A stretch of 64,000 nucleotides of DNA from Clostridiales bacterium (GCA_022508485.1 JAFLVD010000004.1:48946-112945), one strand, 5' to 3'. Numbered from the stretch's first letter, positions 18,060-27,559 are shown. The notes: generated by a model not told the origin, from the sequence alone. Program-made: numbers and translations.

Positions 18060-18167
18060 AAAAAAAACCGCCCGGTGAGGACGGTCGAAGCAAGCACAAA
18101 GAGGAAACTTCCGCTCTTCCTCCCCACGCTTAATTTAAATATAAAACACTTTTTACCGATTTGTCAA
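18060..18167 (-). ncRNA. Candidate small RNA with own promoter and terminator
   Basis: On the minus strand TTGACA (18162-18167), 17 bases, then TTATAT (18139-18144), predict a transcript beginning near 18132. It ends about 70 bases later in a hairpin (18068-18084) followed by eight T. The middle can fold: GAGGAA pairs with TTCCTC, and GTGGGG with a downstream CCTCAC. No open frame fits. The sequence does not match SRP RNA, 6S or any riboswitch I recognise. It may instead be only the 3' end and terminator of the WYL transcript with a chance promoter. Confidence 0.4.
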
Positions 18168-18206
18168 GAAAATCGATAGGGTATAATGGCCGAATTAAAA
18201 AATTTT

Positions 18207-18452
18207 TTATTCGGCTTTATTTCCGTCGAAGTCGGTTTCGTTAAGAGTGAGGCGGCGCGAAAGCTGTTTTGCAAGCTGAAGGTCAATAAGTGCGGCTACC
18301 TGCTCGTCCGTCCCAAACAGCCCCATAGACGTGGCGGCGGCAATCGCCTCGAAGGCAAGCTCGCTGTCGCGCTTTTTTGCCTCTTCCTCGTGCGCGTCCG
18401 TTAAATCCTTAGCTTCTTCTATCGTGTCGCGGTAATCGTGCTTCTTTTCCAT
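18207..18452 (-). CDS. Small hydrophilic protein of unknown function
   Basis: An 81-codon frame, rich in Glu, Asp, Lys and Ala and probably helical, 92 bases downstream of the WYL regulator on the same strand. It has no membrane segment or known motif that I recognise. No good SD sits before the ATG at 18452, which is the main doubt. The opposing frame on the plus strand has a far less protein-like composition. Function unknown. Confidence 0.5.
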   Translation of the reverse strand: MEKKHDYRDTIEEAKDLTDAHEEEAKKRDSELAFEAIAAATSMGLFGTDEQVAALIDLQLAKQLSRRLTLNETDFDGNKAE

Positions 18453-18544
18453 ACCGTTAGTATGGAATGAACGGCGGTTTTTATGCGCCTTGTCGCCGCA
18501 ATAGGCAAACGAATATGTAAAAGCAAATAGCTGATGTCGGAAGG

Positions 18545-19471
18545 CTAATCGCCGTATTTGTCGAGCATTAGCTTTGCTTCCTCTTTAAGTCGGTCCTGTA
18601 TTTCCGCGGGGGCGAGAACTTTTACGGACGAGCCGTATGACAAAAGCCGCTTGTAAAGCGAGGAGTTTAGCGGAACCTCTGCGGAAGCCACAAGCTTTGT
18701 GCCGCGTTCCGACACGGCGCCTTCTCCCAGCCAGTCGACAACGCTTTCCGTTACGGTGGGGAAGAATTCGAATTCTATATCGGTGTACACCTCGTTGTAA
18801 TACTCAAGCTCGAGCTTTTCGGTCAGCGATCCTGTGCGCCTTATAAAGCTTTGGCTTGTAAGGCGAATGTCGCTTATTCTTAAAAGCTTAAACAGCCGAA
18901 AATCGCCGCGAAGGTCGCAAAGCGCGTATATATACCACGCGCCGTTTTTAAACACCAAAGTGTGCGGCTCTATTCTTCTGAACGACACGCTGCCGCGCGC
19001 GTCGGTGTATTTTATCTCGCATACCCGACACTGTTCTATCGCTTGGGAAAGCAGCCGTATTCTCGGTTTGAGCTTTTCCGACTGGTTGTAGTCGCAGTCT
19101 ATGTAAAGATCGTCTTGCTTTATCGCAAAGCTGTCCGCTTCCTTCGACTTGTCGAGACAGTCGAGCTTTTCGATTATCGCAGCGTTTACCTTGTCGCCGT
19201 AGGAAGCCGAGGTCTTTTTGAGCGCGTCGCGTATCCGCACCGACTCGGCGTCCGACAGAACGGTTTTATCGAGAGTAAAGTCGTCCGCGATACACACGCC
19301 GCCGTTTACGCCGGGGATTGATTCTATCGGTATGCCGGCGTCGGCGAGGGTAGTTAGGTATCTTGACACGGTGCGCTTACTCACCGAAAAACGCTCGGCA
19401 AGATAGTCGCGAGAAACCTTGCGCTTAGCAAGCAGTATCATAAGTATCGAAAAAATCGTGCTTTGGGGCAT
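18545..19471 (-). CDS. WYL-domain transcriptional regulator
   Basis: 308-residue YafY/DeoR-type regulator: an N-terminal winged helix (about 1-60, SVSKRTVSRYLTTL recognition helix), a WYL ligand-binding domain in the middle (YIYALCDLRGDFRLFKLLRI) and a C-terminal WCX extension. WYL proteins sense nucleic acids or nucleotides in several defence and DNA-damage settings; the target here is unknown. A longer reading from TTG at 19531 is excluded because that TTG is the -35 hexamer of the promoter, so ATG 19471 is used. It is divergent from the M28-like gene and may control it. Confidence 0.88.
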   Translation of the reverse strand: MPQSTIFSILMILLAKRKVSRDYLAERFSVSKRTVSRYLTTLADAGIPIESIPGVNGGVCIADDFTLDKTVLSDAESVRIRDALKKTSASYGDKVNAAIIEKLDCLDKSKEADSFAIKQDDLYIDCDYNQSEKLKPRIRLLSQAIEQCRVCEIKYTDARGSVSFRRIEPHTLVFKNGAWYIYALCDLRGDFRLFKLLRISDIRLTSQSFIRRTGSLTEKLELEYYNEVYTDIEFEFFPTVTESVVDWLGEGAVSERGTKLVASAEVPLNSSLYKRLLSYGSSVKVLAPAEIQDRLKEEAKLMLDKYGD

Positions 19472-19502
19472 AACAAAACAATTTCCGTCGTGTAATGAAA
19501 TA

Positions 19503-19531
19503 AGTATATAATCGCCGAAAAAGTTTGTCAA
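19503..19531 (-). promoter_or_regulatory. WYL regulator promoter
   Basis: Minus strand perfect TTGACA (19526-19531), 17-base spacer, TATACT (19503-19508). It fixes the start of the regulator gene downstream at 19471 with a leader of about 25 bases. Confidence 0.75.
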
Positions 19532-19561
19532 GATAAAATTTTCGAAAACGGCGCAAAATGA

Positions 19562-19590
19562 TTGTAATAATCTTTTAAATATGGTAAAAT
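19562..19590 (+). promoter_or_regulatory. Promoter of the M28-like membrane protein
   Basis: TTGTAA (19562-19567), 17 bases, TAAAAT (19585-19590); a second TATAAT lies a few bases further but lacks a -35. GGAG precedes the ATG at 19628. Confidence 0.5.
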
Positions 19591-19627
19591 ATCCGTATAC
19601 CTATAATTATAGCTTGTTGGAGTTACA

Positions 19628-22450
19628 ATGATTAACGAGGAAGAAAAAATCAACGAGTCGACCGAAGCGGAAGAAACCGCGGAAGAGGTAAAGCCCACGG
19701 CGGAAGAGAAACCGGCAGCGGAAGAGGTAAAGCCCGTTTCGCCGTCTAAACCTCAAAAACAGCCGGCAGGTAAGACTCCGTCCAAAAAGGTCGAGATGAA
19801 CGCGTCGTTCAAGCGGATATACTTTCCGCTCGTTATCGTTTTAATCGTCGTAATGACGGTGTTTTCGGTTATCGACGCGCTTTTCGGTTACAGCCCCAAA
19901 GCGTATGACGACGGTTACTACGCCAACGTGTTCGAGCATGCTAAGGAGATAAGCGTCAACAGAGACAGGTCCGATTTGTCGTCTAACGGCGCGGCGACCG
20001 TTGCCGACTATATAGTGGGCGCGCTCGAGGACGGTTCGTTTACTCTGTCCGAACAGGAAAAGGACGAGGCAGAGCCCGACCTTAAAGAAGAGCAAGAGCT
20101 TTTTATTACCACCGATTGGTCGCGCGTAAGCGGCGCACCCGTTCCCACGGTTACAAGGCTTACCGAAGCGCCGTCGTCCATGCTTCAAGCACGGCATAAC
20201 ATTCCCGTCTACACCGCGGCAAAGGAAATTACCGATATCGTCGCCGCGATTCCGTCCCGTGCGACGAGAATGGGAAAATCGTCGAAATCAGTTATCATTA
20301 CCGTGCGCTACGACAGCCGCGCCGACTCCAACGAGGCCGCGCTCGCCGGCTTTGTGGGCGCCGCGCTCGAAACGCTTGTAGAATATGTAAAATCGGGCGC
20401 AATACCCAAAAACGATATAGTTGTAGTATTTACCGAGGATATGGACTATGCCTACGGCACGTATACGTTTGTAGACGCATTTACCGGCCTCGATAACGTT
20501 GTGTCGCGCGCTAAGGCGGCGGTAAACCTCGAAGCGTACGGCAATGGCGGCACGCTTGCCTTAACCGACGCATCGGGCGCGGGGCTTAGCTACTTTAACG
20601 AATATACCTCCGTTTCCGGCACGGCGTTTAATTCCTCGATCGCCGCCGCGGCAATCCCCGGCGAGATTAAAAACACTTATGCCGTAGACGCGTTTAAGTA
20701 CGCGGAAATACCTGTTGTGCAGGTCGCGCTTTTGGGCAATCTCAATAACGCGCAGTCGCCTGCGGATAACTACGCCGCGCTTTCCGAGTCCGCCGTCCGC
20801 ACGATGAGCGACTTCATTAAAAACTACTTCGAGTTTGCCGGCGAGACTGAAAAAACGTTTGAACTTAACGACAACAAGCTCGTGTTCTTCTCGTACTTCG
20901 ATTGGGGCACGGTCGCTTACGACAATATCGCCGCGTACGTTATTGCGGCAATAACGCTTGTAATCCTTATAGCGGCGATTGCGCTTACCGCAAAGAAAAA
21001 GACGTTCTCGCTGTACCGTATGCTCGTTGCCGTCGGCGTTATGTTCCTCGTGTTTGTCAGCTCTATCGTCGCCATGTTCGCGGCGTACTTCCTCGTAACG
21101 CTTATGCTTACCGGCTTCGGTGTATTGCCTATACACGCGATAGTGCAGGTAAGATACTTTAACGTGGGAATACTCATCGCTTCCATGCTTATCGCTTTTG
21201 CTTCGGCGTTCGGTTTTTCGAGCGTGTACAAAAAGCTGTTTAAGGTTACCTCGTCCGATACCGTAAGAGGCAACGCAATTCTCGTTGCGCTTATCGGCGC
21301 GGTGCTCGGCTTTGCCGCACCTGCGTACTCGTACGCGGTTTCCTGGCTCGGTCTTTTAATGGCCGCGGTTCTGCTTGTAACAGTCTTGTTCAACAAGAAG
21401 TTTAAGGACAAGTTCGGCTACGGTCTCGATAAGCTGTTCCTGTTTGTACTTCCCGTGCTTATCACTCTGCCTTTAACCATGTCGACGGTAACGGCGCTTT
21501 CCGCGTTGTGGCCGCTGTACCTGCTGCCCATCGTTATGCTCATCTTTGTGGCTATGCTCGGCTCGGCTGTGCCGTACCTCGACCGCTCGGTCGTATTCTT
21601 CGACAAGCTTGCCAAAAAGCTTCCCATGCGCACTCGCCGCGTCGAGCGCACCGTAATCGAAAGGGTAGAGGACCGCGCCAAAAAGGGCAAGTTTACTGAA
21701 CAGACCGTGCGCCGCGTGGAAAACGAAAAGGTGCCGGTAAACTACAAAAACTACTTCGGCATTTCGCTCGTAACCGTTTTGGCGGTTGTTATCGCTCTGC
21801 TTTCGGGCGGCTTCGGCGCGACCTTCGGTCAAACCGTAACCGCGCCCAACGCGTACGGCTCTTCCATTTACAACGACTCGCTCGTTTACGAATGGACCAA
21901 GTCGTCGGGCGGCGCCGTATCGCAGCGGCTTATTATCGGCGACCTTATCACCTATAAGTACGCGCGCTACGCGATAGACGACCTTGAATGGGATTCCGAG
22001 CTTGGCATGTATACCAAGAAGGTTAACCAGCCTTCCACCGACATAATCGGCACCGAACCCAACCTTACCAGAGCTTCTACCGGCTACGACATAACCACTT
22101 TCGACGGTCCGCGCTCGGTCGTAACGCTCACCATTCCTTCGGCGCGTGGGGTAACAAAGGCCATAATCACCGACAGCCGAGGCAAGGAGTACGAGTATTT
22201 TTACAGCAAGGTAAATACCATAGTACTGCGCCTGCCGTATGGCACGGACAGATTTAATATCAGGTTCGAAGGCTCTACACCGTCCACTATCCAATACGAG
22301 GAAAGGAAGTCTTTCCTTATCGAAGGCAGCGGAAACAGAGCGCTCGAAAACCTTACCGACCGCACGTATATGGAACAGTATTATAAAGACACCGAGCTTT
22401 GGAACAACCTCCGCGGCGGCATAATTCTTAAAGCCACGTTCTCTGTGTAA
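19628..22450 (+). CDS. Polytopic membrane protein with degenerate M28 peptidase-like domain
   Basis: 940 residues: an acidic, repetitive N-tail (1-58), one membrane helix (about 63-85), an extracytoplasmic domain (90-420) with the M28 aminopeptidase layout, a cluster of about 8 membrane helices (430-660), a cytoplasmic basic stretch, one more helix (near 710-730) and a beta-rich C-terminal domain. This order resembles eukaryotic ERMP1/Fxna. The expected zinc ligands look lost: the HYD signature reads VRYDS (226-229), and the EE pair reads TEDMD near 270. It is probably a pseudo-peptidase or a divergent one. It stands alone between a promoter and a strong terminator. Function unknown. Confidence 0.7.
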   Translation: MINEEEKINESTEAEETAEEVKPTAEEKPAAEEVKPVSPSKPQKQPAGKTPSKKVEMNASFKRIYFPLVIVLIVVMTVFSVIDALFGYSPKAYDDGYYANVFEHAKEISVNRDRSDLSSNGAATVADYIVGALEDGSFTLSEQEKDEAEPDLKEEQELFITTDWSRVSGAPVPTVTRLTEAPSSMLQARHNIPVYTAAKEITDIVAAIPSRATRMGKSSKSVIITVRYDSRADSNEAALAGFVGAALETLVEYVKSGAIPKNDIVVVFTEDMDYAYGTYTFVDAFTGLDNVVSRAKAAVNLEAYGNGGTLALTDASGAGLSYFNEYTSVSGTAFNSSIAAAAIPGEIKNTYAVDAFKYAEIPVVQVALLGNLNNAQSPADNYAALSESAVRTMSDFIKNYFEFAGETEKTFELNDNKLVFFSYFDWGTVAYDNIAAYVIAAITLVILIAAIALTAKKKTFSLYRMLVAVGVMFLVFVSSIVAMFAAYFLVTLMLTGFGVLPIHAIVQVRYFNVGILIASMLIAFASAFGFSSVYKKLFKVTSSDTVRGNAILVALIGAVLGFAAPAYSYAVSWLGLLMAAVLLVTVLFNKKFKDKFGYGLDKLFLFVLPVLITLPLTMSTVTALSALWPLYLLPIVMLIFVAMLGSAVPYLDRSVVFFDKLAKKLPMRTRRVERTVIERVEDRAKKGKFTEQTVRRVENEKVPVNYKNYFGISLVTVLAVVIALLSGGFGATFGQTVTAPNAYGSSIYNDSLVYEWTKSSGGAVSQRLIIGDLITYKYARYAIDDLEWDSELGMYTKKVNQPSTDIIGTEPNLTRASTGYDITTFDGPRSVVTLTIPSARGVTKAIITDSRGKEYEYFYSKVNTIVLRLPYGTDRFNIRFEGSTPSTIQYEERKSFLIEGSGNRALENLTDRTYMEQYYKDTELWNNLRGGIILKATFSV

Positions 22451-22471
22451 AACCCGAAATTTTAAATGATA

Positions 22472-22506
22472 AACGGCGCCGATTACCATAACCGGCGCCG
22501 TTTTTT
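22472..22506 (+). terminator. Terminator after the M28-like gene
   Basis: A 10-bp perfect stem, AACGGCGCCG (22472-22481) with CGGCGCCGTT (22493-22502), followed by a T run. The next 160 bases show no gene. Confidence 0.92.
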
Positions 22507-22669
22507 ATTGGCGGCAGGGCGGTGCGCACGTTCGAAAAAAAACGGTGTTTTTCGGTTTGGCAAAACGCTCGTCGAGGCCCCAAAACCCCTTAAAACGAAA
22601 AATATGGGCAAAAAATAGAGATTTTTTACATAAATTCGCATTTTTGTCGTATAAATTTGTCGCGAATAC

Positions 22670-22699
22670 TGGACAAAAACAAAAATTATGTGCTATAAT
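22670..22699 (+). promoter_or_regulatory. GH95 promoter
   Basis: TGGACA (22670-22675), 18-base spacer, TATAAT (22694-22699), with AGAGG ahead of the ATG at 22738. Confidence 0.6.
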
Positions 22700-22737
22700 T
22701 CTATCGATATATACCTATAAAACAGAGGTCGAAATAA

Positions 22738-25152
22738 ATGGCATCAGCACGCAAACCGAAGAATGTTCTCAAGTTTTCGCAGCCCTCTTCCTGGTGGGGA
22801 AGTCAGTGGCGCGAGGCGATTCCGCTCGGTAACGGCGTACTCGGCGCGGCTGTATACGGCGGCGCCGCCGAGGACGTCATTATGCTTACGCACGGCGATC
22901 TGTGGTGGCAGGGCAAGGATTCCGTTTTGCAGGACGTTTCCGACAAGGTTAAAGACGTTCGCAAAAAGATAGACGACGGAGATTTCCTCGGCGCGGAAAA
23001 AATACTTTCCACCGAGCTTATCAAAAAAGGGTACCGTCCGCAGCTGTCCTATCCGTTGCCGCTACTCGATTTTGTCGTTAAGATGCAGCTCGACCATACC
23101 GTTAAAGAATATTCGCGCGAGCTTGATATGGAAAGCGCGGAGGCGTCCGTTACGTTTAAGGACGGCGCGACGCGTTTTACGCGCAATACGTTTGTGTCGC
23201 GCGCTCGCGATATTATCGTTTACGAAATAACCCGTACCGGACAGAAGAATATAAACTGCTTCCTTAAACTGGAAACGCACGACAAGTTTAACGCGCGTAC
23301 CCCGGTTGCCATAAGCGCAATGCCCGAAAACGTAAACGTAAAGAGCGAAAAGTACTGGCTTTACTATTCCGCCCGCTCGTCGTCCGGCTCGGACTTCGGC
23401 GCGGTCGCCCAGGTTAAGTTTATGTCCGGCAATCAAGAGCCGGTAGACGGCGGACTTAAAGTAACCGGCGCGGATAGGATTATCGTTATCATAAAGCCGT
23501 TTATCGAAACGCCGCACGAAAAGGCGTGGAAGGAAGGAAAGGCCGCCATTGCCGACATTAAGCTTCCGTACGACAAGCTTTTAAAAGAGCATCAGACGCT
23601 TCACCAAAAACTGTTCTTTACCGCCGAGCTTGATTTTAACTGCGGCGGCAGGGAAGACTTTGTGGACGATTCGGTTGTCAAAACGGTTAAATCGGGTGAG
23701 ACCGACCCTGCGCTTCTCGAAAAGCTTTGGGCGTACGGCAGATACCTTATGATAACGGGTTCCCGTCCCGACGCGCGCCCCTTTGCGCCTTACGGACTGT
23801 GGTGCGGCGACTATAAAGCGGTGCTCGCGCAGATTAATGCCGCAGGAAGCTTGCAGGCGGCTTACGACATGACGCAGACCGGCAACCTCGGCGAGTTTAC
23901 CGAGAGCGTGTTCAGCCTTTACGAAGGCGTTATGCAGATGCTTAAATACAACGCGTCCCGTCTTTACGGCTGCCGCGGTATATTTGTTCCGTACACCACC
24001 TCGCCCTCGACCGGCTATCCCGGCGAGGTTTACGAGTCGATGATTCACTTTACCGGCGTCGCCGGCTGGCTCGGAAATCTGTTCTACGATTATGCGCTTT
24101 ACACCGACGACCAAAAATTCCTTAAAAACCGCGCTTTGCCGTTTATGAAAGAGGCGGCGACGTTCTACGAGGAGTTCTTTAAGCTCGTTCTCGGCGAGAA
24201 CGCCAAACAGGACTACGAAAACAAGTACTACGAGTCGTCTCCGTCGTACTCGCCGTTCTCCACGCCCGGCAATCTTACAGGGTCGGGTGAGGAACATGCT
24301 ATTGCGAGAAACGCGACCGTCGACTTTGCAATAGCCAGAAACCTTCTCAAAAACCTTATCGAAGGCTCGGAAAGCGCCAATATGAACAAGTCCGAGGTTA
24401 TGAAATGGAAGGATATGCTTAAAAAGCTTCCTCCGTTTAAATACAACCCCGACGGCACGCTAAGCGAGTATATAGACGACAAGTGCACCGACAATCCCGA
24501 ATCACCGTCGCTCGCGCTTTATTATCCGGTCTATCCCGACTACCGCAGCCGCGACAACCTCGAACTGAATAAAGCGCTTATCAACACGGCGCGCAAAAAG
24601 TCGCAGACCGCGAGAAGTAATATGAACGCGGACGCGCTCGCAAGGTATGCGCAGGTGTTTGCAAGGCTTGGCGACGGCGACAACGTTTACGACTGCATTA
24701 ACGCGCTCGTACGCGGCATGGCAATGAACAACCTCATCTTTGCCGACGCCGACTGGCGCGGTATGGGTAGCGGAAAAAAATCGACCTGGGCGCAGCCCGT
24801 GCCGTACGTTAACCTTATAGTAACCGGCGCGATACAAGAATCGCTCGTTCAGTCCACGCCCGACACGATATCGCTTCTTCCTGCACTTTGCGCAGGAATG
24901 GGCAAGGGTATGCTTACCGGCTTCCAGACTCGCGCAAAGGTGGAAGTTTCCTCGCTCGAGTGGGACGTTTCGCGCGGCACGCTTGTCGTTAAGCTTAAAG
25001 CAAAGCGCGCAACAAAGATCGACGTTCAGTTCCCCAAAACGGCAAAAGCGCCCAAAAAGGTGGACGCCGAAAAGTTCGACGACACGCGAGGCCTGCTTAT
25101 GGGGCTTAAACTTGCCGCCAACAAGCCGGTTACGGTCGAAGTTAAATTCTGA
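22738..25152 (+). CDS. Glycoside hydrolase family 95 (alpha-L-fucosidase type)
   Basis: 804 residues with the GH95 layout: N-terminal beta-sandwich opening with WREAIPLGNGVLGAAVYGG (from about residue 24) and LWWQG, a helical linker, an (alpha/alpha)6 barrel at about 300-690 and a C-terminal beta domain. GH95 members cleave alpha-1,2-L-fucose or alpha-L-galactose; the exact specificity cannot be read. No signal peptide, so substrates must be imported. Some barrel motifs are altered relative to fucosidases I recall, so family is firmer than activity. It is a single-gene unit with its own promoter; a weak G+C-rich hairpin follows near 25187-25217. The 243 bases to the NUDIX gene contain only terminator-like hairpins. 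Confidence 0.8.
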   Translation: MASARKPKNVLKFSQPSSWWGSQWREAIPLGNGVLGAAVYGGAAEDVIMLTHGDLWWQGKDSVLQDVSDKVKDVRKKIDDGDFLGAEKILSTELIKKGYRPQLSYPLPLLDFVVKMQLDHTVKEYSRELDMESAEASVTFKDGATRFTRNTFVSRARDIIVYEITRTGQKNINCFLKLETHDKFNARTPVAISAMPENVNVKSEKYWLYYSARSSSGSDFGAVAQVKFMSGNQEPVDGGLKVTGADRIIVIIKPFIETPHEKAWKEGKAAIADIKLPYDKLLKEHQTLHQKLFFTAELDFNCGGREDFVDDSVVKTVKSGETDPALLEKLWAYGRYLMITGSRPDARPFAPYGLWCGDYKAVLAQINAAGSLQAAYDMTQTGNLGEFTESVFSLYEGVMQMLKYNASRLYGCRGIFVPYTTSPSTGYPGEVYESMIHFTGVAGWLGNLFYDYALYTDDQKFLKNRALPFMKEAATFYEEFFKLVLGENAKQDYENKYYESSPSYSPFSTPGNLTGSGEEHAIARNATVDFAIARNLLKNLIEGSESANMNKSEVMKWKDMLKKLPPFKYNPDGTLSEYIDDKCTDNPESPSLALYYPVYPDYRSRDNLELNKALINTARKKSQTARSNMNADALARYAQVFARLGDGDNVYDCINALVRGMAMNNLIFADADWRGMGSGKKSTWAQPVPYVNLIVTGAIQESLVQSTPDTISLLPALCAGMGKGMLTGFQTRAKVEVSSLEWDVSRGTLVVKLKAKRATKIDVQFPKTAKAPKKVDAEKFDDTRGLLMGLKLAANKPVTVEVKF

Positions 25153-25395
25153 TAACCGCAGTTTCGGTAAGATACAATTTAATTAAAAATAGGCGCGCCT
25201 AAAAACCGCGCTTTTATTTTTGCCGTTTCCCGGCGAAAAAACCGCGTTTTTCGAACCCAAGCGAGATATGCCTAACGCGCCGCTTGTCTTTTTGCTTTTA
25301 TCATGCTTGAAGGTTTAATAAAATAAAGTTTTTGCTTGGTTTTCTCTATTAAAAAGCTGATTTAGTATCTGCGTTTTTTTATGCGGAAAACTCGG

Positions 25396-25893
25396 TTAGT
25401 TCTTTGTCAGCATGAATTTAACCGAGTCGGGAAGAGAGGAGAGCTCTTTTGCGAAAAAGTCGGGATACACCTCGTAATCGGAAAGAGAGTCGATAGGCAG
25501 CCACACAAGCTGCTCTTTGTCGCCCCGATCGGTAGTCGAGCCTGATCGGATATTTTTAATCTCGCTCGATTTTTTCATTAAGAAGAATATGGAAAGCTCG
25601 TGGTAGCGCGTGGAAGTGCCTTGAAGCGTAAAAAAGTTTTCGTGGATAAATACAGGCCGCTCTATTTCGAGACGAATACCCGTTTCCTCGTACACTTCGC
25701 GTAAAACGGCGTCGTTTGCCGTTTCGCCGAAGTGAACTCGTCCGCCCACCGAGTAATGGTACGAGGTCTTGTCCGTTTTTACCATGAGGATTTTTCCGTC
25801 GTCGATAATGATTGCGCCCACGCGGTAATTGAATTTTCCGAGCGGCGTCATGAGCGCTACGTCGAGAATCTCTTTTTCGTTTGTGTTTTTCAT
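25396..25893 (-). CDS. NUDIX hydrolase
   Basis: 165-residue NUDIX protein. The Nudix box is intact: G51, E57, then REVYEETGI from R65, supplying the Mg-binding glutamates E69/E70. Substrates are nucleoside diphosphates linked to another group; members related to this may clean oxidised nucleotides or ADP-ribose, but none can be assigned. ATG at 25893 is preferred over GTG 25899 because GAGGTG would abut the GTG. It lies 20 bases downstream of dapB and may be the tail of the lysine operon. Confidence 0.88.
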   Translation of the reverse strand: MKNTNEKEILDVALMTPLGKFNYRVGAIIIDDGKILMVKTDKTSYHYSVGGRVHFGETANDAVLREVYEETGIRLEIERPVFIHENFFTLQGTSTRYHELSIFFLMKKSSEIKNIRSGSTTDRGDKEQLVWLPIDSLSDYEVYPDFFAKELSSLPDSVKFMLTKN

Positions 25894-25913
25894 ATTCACC
25901 TCGAAAAGTGTTA

Positions 25914-26666
25914 TTATAGTATTTTTGTTTGTATAAGCTCGGCTGTCAGGTCGTCCATGCCGTAAAGTCCGGGCGGCTTTCCAATAACGAACGCCGCCGC
26001 CTTAAACGCACCGAGCGCAAACAGCTTTCTCGAAAGCGCGGTGTGCGTAACGGTGATAACCTCGTTTTCGCCGTAAAAGCCCACCTCGTGCTCGCCGATA
26101 ACGCCGCCGCCTCGCACCGATGAGACGCCTATTTCGTTACTTCCGCGCTTTCCGTTTCGGTTATAAACCACCGTCTTTCCGTCGCTAATTGCGTTTATCA
26201 GCGACAGTGCGGTGCCCGACGGACTGTCCGTCTTCGACTTATGGTGCTTTTCGACAATCTCGATGTCGAAGTCGTTCCCAAGTACTTTTTTAACAGCCTT
26301 TATCGCTTCCTTTGCCGCGGCAACGCCGAGACTGAAGTTGGCGGACATAAAAACCGGCACCGATTTTGATAGGTCCGTTATCGCGTTACGGTATTTCTCG
26401 CCGTAGCCGGTCGTCGCGATAACGGCAGGGCAGTCGTTTTTTAAGCAAAGGAATTTTATAGCTTCCAAAGTGTTCACGGACGGGCTTGAAAAATCTATAA
26501 TTACGTCGTATGGTACGTCCGCTTTTTGTGGGTCGGTAAAGGTTTTTGGGTTTTCGCATTCGGTTAGGTCGAGACCGCCGGTAACCGTAAAACCGCAGCT
26601 TTCGGCGCAGGAGATAAGGTTGCTTCCCATTTTGCCGCGTATGCCGATAATAAAAGCGTTTATCAT
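25914..26666 (-). CDS. dapB: 4-hydroxy-tetrahydrodipicolinate reductase
   Basis: NAD(P)H-dependent reduction giving tetrahydrodipicolinate for diaminopimelate and lysine. 250 residues; nucleotide-binding GIRGKMG at 8-14 (usually GAxGRMG), the signature EKHHKSK at 139-145 and SPSGTA from 148. The ATG at 26666 overlaps the dapA stop as ATGA; the longer frame from 26699 lies inside dapA and is rejected. Coupled to dapA in the asd-dapA-dapB operon. Confidence 0.95.
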   Translation of the reverse strand: MINAFIIGIRGKMGSNLISCAESCGFTVTGGLDLTECENPKTFTDPQKADVPYDVIIDFSSPSVNTLEAIKFLCLKNDCPAVIATTGYGEKYRNAITDLSKSVPVFMSANFSLGVAAAKEAIKAVKKVLGNDFDIEIVEKHHKSKTDSPSGTALSLINAISDGKTVVYNRNGKRGSNEIGVSSVRGGGVIGEHEVGFYGENEVITVTHTALSRKLFALGAFKAAAFVIGKPPGLYGMDDLTAELIQTKIL

Positions 26667-27559
26667 TTTATCAGTCCCATGCTTAACATTGCGGACCATA
26701 GCCGCTTTGTGTGCGCTTTTTCAAGCTCGGTAAGGGGGAGACGGGGAAGTCCTACGTCTATTCCGTATAGCTGCAACGCTTTTTTTATCGGTATGGGATT
26801 GACCTCGCAAAACAGAGCTGATATAAGCTCGGACAAATCAAACTGTATTTTTCGTGCCGAAGCGTAGTCGCCGCTACGGCACAGCGAGCACATTTTATTC
26901 ATGCGTTCGGGCACAAGGTTTGCCGCCACCGATATAGCGCCTATTCCGCCGAGCGCCATTGTCGTTACCGTATGCGCGTCGTCGCCGCAGTAGAGGTCGA
27001 GACCTATTTCACAGCACGCTTCGGCGGTTTTCGTAATGCTCTCTATATTTCCGCTCGCTTCCTTTATCCCTATTACGCCGTCGATTTTTTTCAGCTTTGC
27101 AAGCGTTTCAGGCTCGATGTTTACGCACGTTCTGTACGGAACGTTATACAGCACGACGGGGATTTTGGCTTCCTTTGCGACCGCTTTGTAGTGCTCGACA
27201 ATGCCTTGCTGCGTGCATTTATTGTAGTACGGTGTAACTACAAGCACGGCGTCTGCGCCGAGCCGCCTTGCCGCAGCGCATTTGTACGCGGCGCGAACGG
27301 TGTTGTTGCTTCCGGCACCTACGATAACGGGTACGCGCCGCCGCGTTTTTTCCGTTATAAAGCGCACCGCGTCCTCGAACTCGCTATCCGTAACCGTCGA
27401 GGATTCGCCGGTGGTGCCGAAAGGGATAAGAGCGTTTACTCCGCCGCTTATAAGATGCTCGATATACATTTCGAGTACGGAGTAATCGATATTGCCGTTC
27501 CTGTCGAACGGCGTTGCCATCGCCGCGCCGACGCCGCTGAAAACCGAATGTTTTTTCAT
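26663..27559 (-). CDS. dapA: 4-hydroxy-tetrahydrodipicolinate synthase
   Basis: Condenses pyruvate and aspartate semialdehyde in the first committed step of lysine and diaminopimelate synthesis. 298 residues, the family length. GTTGE is at 48-52, Y142 is the proton relay and K166 (GIKEASG) the Schiff-base lysine. The ATG at 27559 gives the standard N-terminus; a frame open back to 27694 would overlap asd. The SD is weak, so translation may depend on reading through from asd 50 bases upstream. Confidence 0.95.
   Translation of the reverse strand: MKKHSVFSGVGAAMATPFDRNGNIDYSVLEMYIEHLISGGVNALIPFGTTGESSTVTDSEFEDAVRFITEKTRRRVPVIVGAGSNNTVRAAYKCAAARRLGADAVLVVTPYYNKCTQQGIVEHYKAVAKEAKIPVVLYNVPYRTCVNIEPETLAKLKKIDGVIGIKEASGNIESITKTAEACCEIGLDLYCGDDAHTVTTMALGGIGAISVAANLVPERMNKMCSLCRSGDYASARKIQFDLSELISALFCEVNPIPIKKALQLYGIDVGLPRLPLTELEKAHTKRLWSAMLSMGLIK

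Noticed and set aside
18060-18132. SRP RNA or 6S RNA
   Set aside because: The conserved SRP tetraloop region and the 6S open-complex mimic are absent; length does not fit 6S.
19472-19531. Longer WYL protein starting at TTG 19531
   Set aside because: That TTG is the first part of the perfect -35 hexamer TTGACA, so it is not transcribed.
22507-22669. Small gene in the gap before GH95
   Set aside because: A frame from 22545 runs into the GH95 gene, lacks an SD and has non-protein-like composition.
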